From: Mixia osmundae IAM 14324 | Lineage: Eukaryota; Basidiomycota; Mixiomycetes; Mixiales; Mixiaceae | Length of the DNA stretch: 64,000 nucleotides | Direction of reading: 5' to 3' | Assembly: GCF_000708205.1 (NCBI RefSeq) | Contig: NW_014575561.1 | Location: 318,299-382,298, forward strand | Shown: positions 23,534 through 35,393 of the stretch, piece after piece | Layout: each line of letters opens with the position of its first letter | Numbering within the stretch: position 1 is the stretch's first letter | Notes under the pieces: generated by a model | What the model was told of the DNA's origin: nothing | The model's database searches: none | The model's input: the letters and a program-made list of their open reading frames with translations, nothing else | Made by a program: the position numbers and the translations under genes

Positions 23534-23924
23534 GTCTCCAAAGGTACGAGAGAGCGCCTCTTACACCTTTGCGTCTGCGCCAGAGCAGCTTTGCCTTGCT
23601 CCGCTCGAGCTGACGCGCTCTACGAATGAATGGCACTGTCTCGCGTCTCAGGTCCACCACACCGTGCCGAATCAGTCATGGCCTACATCCAGACCAGGTC
23701 ACCCTATAGGCTTCTCTTCGTCAACTCATCATACTCATGTGGCATCTTCGAGAACCACCAAACTTGTTCTTCGATCTTCTTCTTGGCTGCATCAATGTTA
23801 CGCGCATTAGCATACACGCACGAGCCCCTGGGACTGAGCGCAGTGGCACAATGCGCAATTCTGCTGCACAAACGACGAGGCATCTCTACACCTACAGACT
23901 CGGTTGACTTGCGGGCTCGTGGAT
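23534..23924 (+). promoter_or_regulatory. Divergent intergenic region, BRCT gene / glycosyltransferase gene
   Basis: 391 bp between two divergently starting genes. The open frames seen here lack homology and look like chance. It presumably holds both promoters; I could not identify a specific factor site. Confidence 0.4.
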
Positions 23925-26900
23925 ATGGCGAACAGGCGCAACCATCTCACCGGTGAGCTCACACTAGTCATTTCCAGGGCGAGCTGATGATGTGCAGTGG
24001 ACTCAACGGCTGACTTACGGTCTCGCATACCCACATCGCTAGCGACGCCTGTCTCCTGGACCTTCGCGGCTGGCTCTACTGCAGAACCTTGCCTGCCCTC
24101 TCCAGGATTATACCCAGCTGTAAGCGTTAGCAAGCTCAAGCACATCACTCGACCATCTCGAGCGCTGAGATGGACCGTGCTTATTGCAACCACTCTACTC
24201 GTCCTTTACGGCGTCTCACGGCCGTCAAGTATCGCCAAAGAGCGGTCAACCTTGCGCCAGCCAGCAATTATCGACGGCAAAGTACTTGACGAAAGCGATT
24301 TGAAAGGCCATGCATCTCTGGCCAGCTGGCACAGCTTGACTTTTGCAAGGCGACTGACACTGTGGCGTCAGGCTCCTAGCGTCAAGCAAAGTCATATCGG
24401 CTTTGAAAGCGTCGAGAAAGCATTTGACTTTACGATCTGCTTGGCCGGCAACGCGGAGACCGAGGACCAAGCACAGAGGGTGTACAACCAGTGGGCAGGC
24501 CTTTTCCCTTATGCTGCCTATGTTTGGGGCAATCAAAATACGACCACCCCTGGCTTCGAGAAGCGCGTCAGGCCTGCTCGAACAGATTCACTCCACTTTG
24601 TCCGTACTACCGGCAAATCGCACGCGTTCGCACATGGTCTGTAATCAGACATATGTCGATTATTTTGCTCATGCGGTCTGTGGGCAGGCTTACATCTCGC
24701 TGTCAAGACCATCAGCTCGCTTTACGAATGTGAATACATCTTCACGCACGATGACGATCTCTTCTTCTCCCAAGCGCCCCACCTACGCCTCGAGTCAAGC
24801 AGTCAAAGCCAAGACGAAGCTGTCCTGCTTGCTCGCCGATTGTATTTGCTGCTAGCTCAATACAGGCCTGCAATTGCTGGATTCCCTTGGGCAGTCGGTG
24901 ACGAGCGGTTCCCTGCCATGACGGCCCTGAAAACGCACTTCTTCGGACAGCCAGTCGCACCTCTGACTGGCTTCGACAATGGTATGGTCATCTATCATGT
25001 CAGTCTCCTAGAGACATCCCACTCCGGCGCGAGACTGACATGCTGGCAGAAAACGACGCTGGATCTTTTCTTTCCCTTTGCGCCAAGAGGCGAAGGCGGC
25101 TTCGTCGGTAAATGGACGCTTGGCGCTCATTTCCTTCAGCTCTTCGCTCCTCTGATCTTCAAAGAGCATGCTATAAGGCTCAATGCCATCGTATACACCA
25201 ATAGCGTCAATCTCGACAACCAACGTCCGAGCGCAAACGCCAAGATCGTCATCGAACACGGGCTGGCGCATATGTCGTGGTCAAGACATGAATACGAATT
25301 CCCGCAGAACGCTGCTTATATCGCCTTTTTGCGCTCTGGTCTGATCAATCGCACCCAACGTTTCGGTCGCTATATGACTCTCGCGGACGTGAGCTTACCA
25401 AAACCATATGGGGAGAAGGGCTATTCGCGCGAATGGATCGTCAGTCGTCTTGCAGAATTCTACGACCCCTTGCATGAAGCTGTCAGCAATGTCCCCATGC
25501 TTCAAGACTTCAATCGTGCTGAACTCGCATCGCTAAGCCCGACGGCATTCAGTATCAAAATTATCATGTTCACCTACAATCGCATCGATAGTTTCAAGCG
25601 AGCTTGGCGAGCAGTGTCGCAATCCCATTCGATCGATCTCCCTGTCGCAATCGAGATACACATCGACTACGATCCAGAGATGTCCCAAGAGCGCCGTGCC
25701 GAATATGCCGAGCTGCTCAATAGTCTGTCTTTACCTTGGGCAAATGTCACACTGCAACGCGTCGCTTCTCGTCTGGGTCTTAAGCAGCAAGTGCTAACAA
25801 GGTGAGCCGGATACATCGTTGCGTCGGCGCAAGGCTGACAGCAATCGCATTCAGCTGGCGCCCGACGAGTAACAACGAGTATGCAATTATGATCGAGGAC
25901 GACATCGAAGTTTCGCCCTACTTCCTGCAATACGCTCAGAAGATGATCTTAGCGTACGCGCATAGTCAAGACAGAGGAGATCATCGACTGTTTGGCATCT
26001 CGTTATACAACCTACGCTACAATGAGGCAACCGAAAGCTTCTTACCTGACACGCGGCCGAAAGGCGTCTTTGCCTTCCAATGTCCCGTCTCATGGGGTCA
26101 GTCACCACAATGCAACAAACCAAAGGCAGTGCTGAACTTCTAGACAGGGGCTATATTCTTCCCAGAGCCATGGCGCCGATTCCTGACGTACGAACGTGAC
26201 ATCTCGAAGCGGGGCATTGATCCAATAGCGCCAGATATGTTGACGAATCGATGGCCTTATCAGGCATCCTGGAAGAAGACATTCTACCGCTTCTTGATCG
26301 AAAGTCGCGGCTATCTGCTATTCAACAATTTGCCTGGCGAGCTATCGTTCTCGACGAACCATGTCGAAGTCGGCACAAACGACAAGCCTCACAATGCATA
26401 TGCCCATAAGCTCATCGAAGCCAAATTCACAGTACCTCTACTGCAAGACCTACAAGATCTACCATACGGCTACGAGCCTTTCGCCACGCCATCGCTTGCA
26501 CAGCTACCGATCTACTCACCCCAATTTGCTCAGCTGAACAGTCTGCACGATCTCACCGGCGGCGAAGACGAAGTATCATCTTTTGACAAGTGCACCATGA
26601 TCATGACAGTTTATAGCAGAAACGCCACCATCATCGATCGACTGAGGCACTATCATTCACTGCCCTATCTGGGTCAGATTGTCGTCATCTGGCAGAACCT
26701 CGAAGCGCCCTTGCCGCACATAACGGAAAGCGAGTTCAATGTACCGATTGCTTTCCTGCCAATGCAGCGGAACTCGATGAACAATCGCTTTGTAAATCAC
26801 CCAGAAATCAAGCATTCCTGCATTGTCAACATGGACGATGATTTCGACATGCCGCACGAGCATCTGAAATACGCTATCGAGACATGGCGCGGTCACTTCT

Positions 26901-27499
26901 GGAATCACTTGGTTGGCTTCAGCCATCAAGGCCGCAATCACATCGTTCTCCCAGCGAACGAGTCTTCGTCCGAGAAGACACTGTACTCACCTACCTTCAT
27001 GTCACCGCAGTTGCTAGGCGATAGGAAGCCATTCTATTCGATGGTCTTGCCGTCTGGCTTCATTTACCATCGCAAGTATCTCGTTGCGTACGAACACTTG
27101 CCATCCAGCGCCCATGAACTGGTGGACCGCACGAACAATTGCGACGACCTGCTTTTCAACTACCTTGTGGCCAATGCGACGCAATCTGGACCTATTCTGA
27201 TCGATGCATGGGCATCCATGATCCCTTCGCTCGGTGTGGCAGGTTTATGGTCACGACCGACTCACATGGGTGTCCGGACAGAATGCCTTGAAGACCTCAA
27301 TGCCATCTTCGGACACAATCCATTGCGGTACACCACCACGATGTTCAAAATTCAGCACGAGACGACAGTTCCTGGGTTGCATCACCACGCTTCGCAAATT
27401 GAACTACCGCATCGATATCCGTGCAACAGGACACTCTACGATCTTACCGGATCATGCTCGCTTGACATCAGCGCCAAAGCGCCAGCGATATGGGTGTGA
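23925..27499 (+). CDS. Large type II membrane glycosyltransferase with three GT-A-like modules (C-terminal GT64)
   Basis: Starts MANRRNHLT at 23925; a 44-nt intron (23953-23996) leads to the rest. One hydrophobic segment (WTVLIATTLLVLYGV) about 65-80 residues in predicts a Golgi type II anchor. Three catalytic-looking modules follow: (1) FDFTICLAGNAETED ... YIFTHDDDLFF (DDD at 24750-24758); (2) IKIIMFTYNRIDSFKRAW ... EYAIMIEDDIEVSPYF (EDD at 25897-25905); (3) CTMIMTVYSRNATIIDRL ... CIVNMDDDFDMP (DDD at 26833-26841) ... NCDDLLFNYLVANAT, the pattern of exostosin-type GT64. Introns near 24641, 24998, 25803 and 26098 are GT-AG. Each join was chosen because it keeps the motifs in frame. Total about 1,100 aa. 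Substrate unknown; cell-surface or secreted glycan synthesis is inferred. Confidence 0.8.
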
Positions 27500-27626
27500 G
27501 CGCGATCAAGAGCGAGCACAGACCCTCACCGCTCTTACTCTAGACAAGTAGGAACGGGCTCTCAATGCATGTCCATTCCTCATATCCCCATGTCCTTGCT
27601 GAAGCATCTCGCAATCGATTCAGACG

Positions 27627-29132
27627 ATGTGGCTGCTCCTTATTGTGCTTGCATCCATCACCTACGCGTATTGGCGACGACGCGCTCCTACATCAAAACA
27701 TGCGCCTTATTATGCTTCGAAAATTCCCATCGTTGGCGGAGCCATCGAGCTTGGTACGGATCAGGACAAGATGTATGAGAGTATCCAAGGTATGGGTGGG
27801 GTCGCGCGCTTGCGACTGCCAAGGCAAACGCTAGTCACCGACCGGAAAGCTATTCGCGCAATATATGCCACCGGTGGCGCTCAACTTTCCATGGAGATGA
27901 TCAGAATGGACATACATGCTTCCGTCTTCGGCACATCGAAAGCTGCCAACGTGATCGCAAAGATCAAAGGCATGCATTCCATTCACTCGCGTGGCATCGC
28001 TACCTCCAAGACCGGCGTATGGCTCGATCTCTTTGCCGATGTCATCCGCGACAAGCTCATGCACGAAGCCGAGCTTGTGCACACGCCCATTATACTTCTC
28101 GACTGGATCGGTGCCATCATCTACGAAAGTTCATCACGCATGATGTTTGGGCCAATGTACGACGCGACGGGCATGCTGGCTGCCTTCAGAGCATTTGATG
28201 CAGGTTTCCCGCTGCTCGCCGCTGGCGTACCTTCTTGCTTCTTGCCTGCCGCGATCAAGGGACGAGAGCAGCTTGTCGATAGCTTCGAACGATGGCTACA
28301 AGAAGGCGGTGATGCGTATGCCTGCCCAATGACGAAAGAGATGGCTGCCCATCTGCGTTCCTGCATGTCTCTACGCGACGCAGCGACCTTGCACATGGGC
28401 GACAATTGGGCTCTGCAAGGCAATACAACATATGCGGTCTATTTTTGTCTCATCTTCATCTACCAAAGGCCCGACCTGCTCGCTAAGATTCGCCTCGAGC
28501 TGCGAGCCCATCTGCAATCCGATCCAGAGCTCTCAGGCATCGAGGCAGCACGCGATCTGGTGCTGAACATCTCCAAGCTTGGCTCTGAGACTACCGATGC
28601 TTTGCCATATTTGACGGCTGTCTTGCTCGAAACGCTGCGTGTCTGTACGTCCACGTTCTCCATCCGCAAAGTAGAGCAAGATATGTCTATCGCGACTACA
28701 AAGGGCTCGTTTGCCGCAGCCAAAGGCGAGTACCTCATTTGCTGCGTTCGAGCTGTTCAGATGGATTCCGAAGTCTGGCGCGATCCGAAGATCTGGCGAC
28801 CTGAGCGCTTCCTTACAGACAACGCGGACGGCCACATGAATTGCACATTGCCTAGCAGCGATGACTTCTTGGCCTTTGGCGGCGGCATCTCTCGCTGCGA
28901 AGGCCGACATCTCGCCCAAGCGCAGATCAAATGCTGTCTGGCGCTCGTTCTGACATTGTTTGACATTGAAGTCTCCGGATGCGTCGATCAGACAGGTCGC
29001 GACAAGTCTTCATTGCCCTTGCCAGACGGCTCGGGAACAGGCATGTGGCCCGGTTTCGAGTCGTCGCGGGTCGGCATGGGCATGATGCATCCAGATGGGG
29101 GAGTCAGAGTTAAGCTTAGCACAGTATGCTGA
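27627..29132 (+). CDS. Cytochrome P450, CYP7/CYP8-like, intronless
   Basis: 501 aa in one exon. N-terminal membrane anchor MWLLLIVLASITYAYW, then the proline-rich hinge region. Helix K motif ETLR, the PERF-region WRPERFL, and the heme-binding loop FLAFGGGISRCEGRHLA with the cysteine ligand are present. The I-helix reads WALQGNTTYAVYFCLIFI in place of the usual AGxDT motif, a pattern known from CYP7 and CYP8 families, whose members oxidise sterols or rearrange prostaglandin-type peroxides. The substrate here is unknown. It lies 127 bp after the glycosyltransferase stop on the same strand, one of few same-strand neighbours, and has no intron in an intron-rich neighbourhood. Confidence 0.9.
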   Translation: MWLLLIVLASITYAYWRRRAPTSKHAPYYASKIPIVGGAIELGTDQDKMYESIQGMGGVARLRLPRQTLVTDRKAIRAIYATGGAQLSMEMIRMDIHASVFGTSKAANVIAKIKGMHSIHSRGIATSKTGVWLDLFADVIRDKLMHEAELVHTPIILLDWIGAIIYESSSRMMFGPMYDATGMLAAFRAFDAGFPLLAAGVPSCFLPAAIKGREQLVDSFERWLQEGGDAYACPMTKEMAAHLRSCMSLRDAATLHMGDNWALQGNTTYAVYFCLIFIYQRPDLLAKIRLELRAHLQSDPELSGIEAARDLVLNISKLGSETTDALPYLTAVLLETLRVCTSTFSIRKVEQDMSIATTKGSFAAAKGEYLICCVRAVQMDSEVWRDPKIWRPERFLTDNADGHMNCTLPSSDDFLAFGGGISRCEGRHLAQAQIKCCLALVLTLFDIEVSGCVDQTGRDKSSLPLPDGSGTGMWPGFESSRVGMGMMHPDGGVRVKLSTVC

Positions 29133-29185
29133 AAGCTACGCGCAAACAGATGAGGTGCAGTCGCGGTTGTACAATGTAGATGCGT

Positions 29186-31801
29186 CTAGAATGTCCTTGC
29201 GAAAAGCAGCGAGAAGAGGCCAAGCAGCAGCTCAGGCCGGAACAGAGTCATGTAGCTGCCATTCGTGGTCGTCGTTGTCGTCTGAATCTCCAGCCCTGTG
29301 CCCTGACAACGCTATTGATGAGAATATCATATGTCAGTCATTAGTCACTCAGGATGCGAATTACGAACGTTGTTCGCTGTAGTCGGCCAGCAGCTGATAT
29401 ATTTGCAAAATTCGCATGCGTTCTGTTTTGTTATGGTCAGCTCGCTCGGTCCATGTGGTGCTGATGTGCGTACATTTGGGTCGACAGTGTAAAAGTTGCG
29501 GATGAGCAGCACAAACATAAGCACGATGCCAGGCGCGGAGATTGCGCGCAACGTGTATAAGATGACTCGTCGACGCTTTGTATGGTGTATGACCGGGTAG
29601 AGCAGTATCGAGCACGTCAAACCCATTGCAAAACCCTACAGACACGCGTCAATTAGATCCTGACCGATATTCGAGGCACGTACGCCAATGTGAGAGAAGT
29701 TGTCGACGCCAGGTACATAGCCCAAGCCAAAGCCGAGTATGATTTCGATCAGAAGGAAGAAGAGTTTCTTCCTCGGCGACGGCTCCAATCGCCAGTGTGC
29801 GACCAGATCGACGAACACCGAAGCGTGTGTGCCATATATCGCGCCTGATGCGCCTACGCTGGGCAGACCGACAAGAGCAAAGTTGCCACCCAGAATAAAA
29901 CCGAAAATGCCAGCGGGAAAGTAGAGCAGACTGTCTGCACGTCAGGCTCATTCGCGCGCGAGAGGTAGGACGTACAAGAACCGCAAGGACCCCATCTGCC
30001 GTTCGACTTCGGCCGAGCTCGTCACTTGCACGAGCAGATTCAACGCCTGCGAGAGAGTCAGAGATGGCTGTTGCAATCCATGGACGATGCGCACGATGTG
30101 GACCAATCCGGCATGAACAAAGATGGGAAGGACGAAACGAAAGCCTTGATTAGGCACCTTGCCATCAAAGCCTCCAAATCCGCAGATCTGTTCCAGCGAG
30201 CACAGCGACGTTGCAGGATTGGCAGTGTTGTTCAGACATGGAAATTGTAGGCCTGGGTTGTCTGTGATCGTGGGCACTGATTTCATGCCTGCTCGAAGAG
30301 TCAGCTCGATGCAGAGGTCTAGCGAAGGGCGTACATGGATCAAAGCGTGCACCATTGTTGATGAGCACCCATGTGCTCGGCCCGAGCATTGGATTGATGG
30401 TTGGCTTGAACGAGAACGGCGAGCCTGTCGCTTTCGACTGTTCAGTCGTGTCAAGTCAGTGTTGCCCTCAAACAGAGACGATGAACAGACCTGATTGACC
30501 ATCTCGACAGCAAAAGTAGCGATCATGGCCAGACTGAGTATCCAGACGACAATGGGGTGCTTCTGCACGCCAATGCCGCGTCGATGATTGTCGACTTTTT
30601 GCTCTTGATCCGTCGTATCGCGTAGATTGCGCCAGAAAACATTCGGTCTAGGCGGAAAGACGGGTCTTGCTTGTCTACCCCGTAACCGGGGTGGATATGC
30701 GTGATCTCCATCTTCCATGTACTTCCCATCTGCAGCATCGTACTCTTTTGTCATAGCCGTATCTGTCGAGAAACGTTGCCTGCCTGCCGGCAGGATGGCG
30801 CAATTGACCAGTCGCTTCTCATCGTCATCGTCGTAGAGTGTCTGCGCATCTGATGGCCGTGGAGCATGTTGTGCATACGCAGCTGAACGATAGCTAGGCG
30901 CCTGCAAGCTCATCGTTGATCGCAGCAAATCATGCTGCTCGCGCGAATAGACATTATGCGGACTCGCTTCCTCCTCTTCCTGTCGATTAGATACTGCCCG
31001 TCCAAAGTAGTCCGGGTCTCGGCCAATTGTGGAACCCGGATACGGATCGTTCATGTCGATGCCTCGAGCTCCCGCTGCATGTGCTCGTATGGGCGTGTAG
31101 GTCGCCTCAGGTACAGCGGCAGGTGATCTCGCACCACCGACGTTGCTGATCGAGTCGTATGGATACAGCGATTCCGCGTCATCTAGGATATCTCGCGACG
31201 TTGATCGAGTCATTGTGCTGACGCCCAGGTAACCTTGCGGGCCTTGAGCCGGCTTCTGCCACTGATCAAAGCTCAGACTGTAATCAGGCTGGAAGCTGCT
31301 CGTGCGTGGCCGTCTCTCGGCTAGAGGGATCTGCGGCTCCGCACGTGTAGGCTTGCGTTGGCTGTAGAGCGCAGGTACGCTGGGAACAGGTGGTACAGCA
31401 GGATGCTGCGTGGTCTTCTTGCCGCTCTGACCTCTGCTTGGGCCACCCCTCGGCGCATCTGCTATCGTCTCTGCCACGCCGGAATAGTAGCGCGAGCTCG
31501 AAGGATCTTGGCGGGAGGAGGGTAGCGGGGAGGGTGTCCTGCTAGCATCACGACGAGAGGGCTGGGTTCGTTGTGGAGCATCTTGCCTACTTGAGCTGCC
31601 TGTATGCTGTGCATAGTCAAAGTAGCCGTCGTCGCCTTGGTCATCCTCGTCGAAGCTTCGATCGTGAACTCCCGAATAGTCAAGAGATGACTGCGCAGGC
31701 GAGTAGTAGGCATCTTGCTGCCACTCTGCAGCATTGAACACAGCTCGCTTATCAGGCTGCACTAGCTCATCATGAGCTAGTCGCCCGCCGTTTGCGAACA
31801 T
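29186..31801 (-). CDS. Rhomboid-family intramembrane serine protease
   Basis: A ~450-residue disordered, Ser/Pro/Arg-rich cytoplasmic N-terminus precedes the membrane domain. Key stretches: HPIVVWILSLAMIATFAVE (first span), ICGFGGFDG, FRFVLPIFVHAGLVHI, AEVERQMGSLRFL, the catalytic serine motif VGASGAIYGTHAS, and the catalytic histidine in VDNFSHIG. Both dyad residues are present, so an active protease is expected. The frame of the last exon, from RCQGTGLEIQTTTTT to the stop at 29186, was found by joining after CKYISCWPTTANN across a GT-AG intron and agrees with the Cys-rich tail of fungal homologues. Fungal rhomboids of this type act in Golgi or plasma membrane. Convergent with the P450, 53 bp apart. 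Confidence 0.88.
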
Positions 31802-32005
31802 TGGTAGCTTTGTGACGACTCGCTCTCGTCAAACGCTGCCAAGAGATGCTATCGCTTCTATGCGTCTGACATCTCGACAGCAAAACGGAAGGATCGCCGT
31901 CGCGTCTTTACCAGTCGCGTAGTCACGCGCGGCAATGGCCCTGCAGATCACTTGTCGGCGACAATACAAATGGGTATATGTGATGACACAACAGAGAAAG
32001 CCATG

Positions 32006-33587
32006 CTAGACTGCAGTGACGACGCTCGTACTTACAGCAACAGGTGCAGGCGCGTCAGAGGATGCAGGCGGATTCAGCTGCGGCTGGCTACGCGTCTGCA
32101 TAGGCTCGGGTCCGGCCTGACCGCGCTGATCGCTCGTCGGGGGCGATGGACGTGACAAGAACATGTTGCTTGATCGCCTGACCTCGTCCTGCGCTGGCGT
32201 AGATTGCACGAACGAAGTTTGCTGCGCGTAGTGCGATCCTGGGTGGTATTGCGGCTGAGCTTGAGCATAGCCGCTCTGGGGATGAGTCGGGTGCGCCGGG
32301 TGAGCTGGATGAGCGCTGGGATGCGGATGTTGAGCTTGTGAGCTGATAGGATGAGAAAGCGAGCCTTGCCAATTGATCGACGGCAATTGTGCTCTGCCCT
32401 GTTGGAAATTAAACCGGCTGCCAGCCTGCTGAAACTGTGCAAATGGATCGCCATACTGGAATGCAGGTTGCGAAGCCATGGTGAGGGCAGGCAACTGATT
32501 CAATTGAGCAGGATAAGTAGGCGGATAATCGTCCAGAGGGTAAAATTGGGACGAGGCAGCAGCAGCTAGATTGGGAAAGTTGCCTGCTCCTCTCTGCTCC
32601 GGTATAGGCATCCGACGACCGGCAAATCCAGATGGCTGTCCGATGTTACCGTAGCCGTTCGTGGGACCTTGATCAGAGCGCGATTGGTACATGGGTTGCG
32701 ACATTGAATATGCGCCGAGTTGCGCAGTCGATGGGCCGGCGTACGAGTAAGATCTCCCTATCGGTGGCGCATTCTGGAAATAAGGCAAGTGCGGCTGCAT
32801 GCTTGAGGAATGGTCATCTTCACCCTCGCCATCGTGTTCGGAATGACCGCCACCGGAAGCATGAGGCGATCCGATATCGGAGCTACCATCTGCTGATCGA
32901 ATAAAGTTGGCAGGCACGTCTGGCAAGGGCGTGTGAGTCCGCTTGATATGCTTCGATAGCGTGATCTTGCGACAGAATGATCTTTCACACGCGTCGCAGA
33001 CGTACGGTCGAGTACCATTGTGGACGCGACGATGTCTAGCGAGAGAGGATGAATCTGAGAAGCGTCTACCGCACTGCTCGCATGCATGAGGCTGTTGATG
33101 AGTGGCCAGAGTCAGCCGATCAACGCAACGATCTATTCGTGCGCACCTTTGCTCCGGTATGTGTACGATTGTGTACTGTCAATGCAGACCGCTGAATGAA
33201 GCTCTTGTTACATCGAGGCCAGTCACACTTGAAAGGCCTGTCGTTCGTATGAATCCGATTATGTCTGATCAGATCTGATCGACGCGCGAATGCCTTGCCG
33301 CATGTCTCACAAGCAAATGGCTTGTCCGATGGCTGGTCTGGGAAGTCTTCCTCCTCATCATCGTCCGGACGGGGCGCCCTTAGCGTTGGGGCAGGGCCGC
33401 GCTGACGAGGGCGATACTCTTGCTGAGGATGATACTCCTCTTCTTCGTCATCATCATTATCATCATCATGCTCTTGATGGTGAAGGAGGGAGCGAGATCT
33501 GGGGTGCACGTCTTGCTCAGGTTGCCAATCTGCATCTTCGTCGTAACGAGCCATCGGTGACAGTACAAACGCTTCGACTTGACGCAA
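32006..33587 (-). CDS. C2H2 zinc-finger transcription factor (four fingers)
   Basis: N-terminal acidic segment ([21 protein letters not shown]), then four C2H2 fingers in tandem: [65 protein letters not shown] and [27 protein letters not shown] intron just after finger 2 (HTGAK|PHACEQC) is removed. The C-terminal ~300 residues are Gln/Pro/Ser/His-rich, with a [11 protein letters not shown] run, as in fungal activation domains. The start could be the Met at 33587 or 33554 ([10 protein letters not shown]). The finger set resembles fungal Azf1-like regulators, but I cannot name an orthologue. Confidence 0.85.
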
Positions 33588-33896
33588 TAGTCTGAGCGGG
33601 TAGGTATGTTCGTCTGAGCAGACCCTCGAGGTTGTGCTCGGAGGTCCGACGAGAGCGCTCTGGGAGTGCGATCAATGCGAATGGCTATAAGAGTCACAGC
33701 AGGCTCGTTCGCACGCTCGGTGTTCCAAAGGCCCGAGCGATGACCTTGAAGCGGAAGCGAACAAAGCGTCTTCTGTGAGGCCTGAGCACGTTCGAGAAAG
33801 TCGAGATAGTCAGGATGTACGGATGCTGGCTGTCGGCTTCCATCGCAACGCGTGTCATGGTGAACGTTGCCCAAGATAGTCGCTTAGCAATAGGTG
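33588..33896 (-). promoter_or_regulatory. Upstream region of the C2H2 factor gene
   Basis: 309 bp between the start of the C2H2 gene and the RAD18 stop, both on the minus strand. It must hold the 3' end of RAD18 and the promoter/5' UTR of the zinc-finger gene. The short open frame at 33694-33900 has no recognisable motif. Confidence 0.4.
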
Positions 33897-35284
33897 TCAT
33901 AGCGGGTCAGCCGCTTGTTGGCTAGCCAGTTTTTGCTTCCTAATCGCTGCTATAAGCTGCTTGAACTGGTCTTTGTGGGTGTCCTGCCAAAGCTTTGAGC
34001 AAGCTCTCGTTTTCGAGACGCGGGAGAGCTCACATAATGGCTTTTGATCGCGCTTGTCGGGTTGGGCTTATCGCGTTCGGAAGAAAAGGTGGCCAGAACG
34101 GGCGCAAGCTCAACTGCTTGCAACCTCTCCCATTTTGCTAGCTCCTTCTTGATCTCTTCGTGCGAATCCGGCTTCTCCGAATCAAGGTTGGCGTTGTGTA
34201 GCATGATGAAGCGGTGATGACGATCTCGCAATGTATCAATCTCTCCTTCCGCAGGCAACATCATCTCCTGCTCGACCATTATCAGGCGCATATATATGTA
34301 TGCTCTGCTAGACTGACCTGTAGAAGTTTCTTGAGCTGCGGCTTTGTCTTGTTGGCATAGTTGACTTTTGCGATTCTTTTTCCAGCAAAGGGGAATACAC
34401 TGCTGCGCGTCAGCGGTGAGTGCTATCGATCGGATACTGGACTTACGGTGGAGCTGTAGATTGCATGCCTATGGATCCCCATCCTTGCTTCGCAGAGGTC
34501 TGCGCGGAAAGGCTCACACATCGCCCGACGGCATTGCCATGTTCATCCGGTTGGCCTTTGCAGACCGTGAGATGGTTGGCGGCATCGCCATTACGTAGCT
34601 TGCCGTCGCACACGGGGCACTGGACAATCGTCTTGACTGCACGTCACAAGGCGTCAAAAGCAGAAGCATTCAGGCGCGCCAGACGCACCATCGTCCATGT
34701 TGATGACTTCGAGGCTAGATGTCGGCTCGTCTACTGCTTCAACGGAGCTCGCTTTGCTGTCAGGCTGATCGTCGTCATCGAGTACGATGGGCTGATTGTG
34801 CTTGCCATTGCGCTGCGGCTTGTACTTACCCGAGCCATTGGTGACGGCTGGAGAGTGTTTGGGTCGCTTGGTAGAGCGAGACTCATTTGACGGACTGACT
34901 GATCGTCGCTTGGTCTTTGCAGACCTTGTGAATCGTTCCAAGAGGCTGGCCCTGAGCTCTTGGGTAAATAGAGCGGCGGACAGGTCAGAAAGGGACGTAC
35001 CTGGCCGCAATAAAGGCATTGACAGCTTGTTCGAGCGCCGGTTCCGCTCTGAGCTGTCCATCATTCGCTTTGACGTGACAGGTAGGGCATTCTGATTGAC
35101 GGGTCATGTATTCTCTGGCACAGATCGAGCAGAAAGAGTGCCGGCAAGTCGAAGCGAGCATGACTGGACGAGTATAGTAGTCTGAGCATATGGGGCACCG
35201 CAAAGCTTCGTCCAAGCTGGCAAGTGACCTGTCTGGCCAGTCTGAGGGCGTAGACACTTCGAGCCGGTCTTTGCTGCTCGACAT
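33897..35284 (-). CDS. RAD18: RAD18, E3 ubiquitin ligase of post-replication repair
   Basis: Start taken at 35284 because MSSSKDRLEVSTPSDWPDRS leads straight into the RING, matching family spacing; a longer open frame to 35467 would overlap the divergent gene. RING: CPICSDYYTRPVMLASTCRHSFC...CPTC. Next a basic, Ser-rich stretch, then the UBZ4 zinc finger CPVCDGKLRNGDAANHLTVC. The C-terminus holds a SAP-like segment (RIAKVNYANKTKPQLKKLL) and LWQDTHKDQFKQLIAAIRKQK, restored by a GT-AG intron after KSHY. This order (RING, UBZ, SAP) is unique to RAD18, which with RAD6 mono-ubiquitinates PCNA at stalled forks. Several introns, all GT-AG where I could place them. Confidence 0.9.
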
Positions 35285-35393
35285 GGCGCAGGAAAGGCTC
35301 AGAAGCTGGACAGAGGTCGACACGACTTGGTCGACCTTGTCGCGATCGATTGTCGACTGTCGGCTCGCTGCTCTCGATTGTGACCGGCTCAGC

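Noticed and set aside
23526-23956. Open frames upstream of the glycosyltransferase
   Set aside because: No homology; the true first exon was found at 23925 by splice phase.
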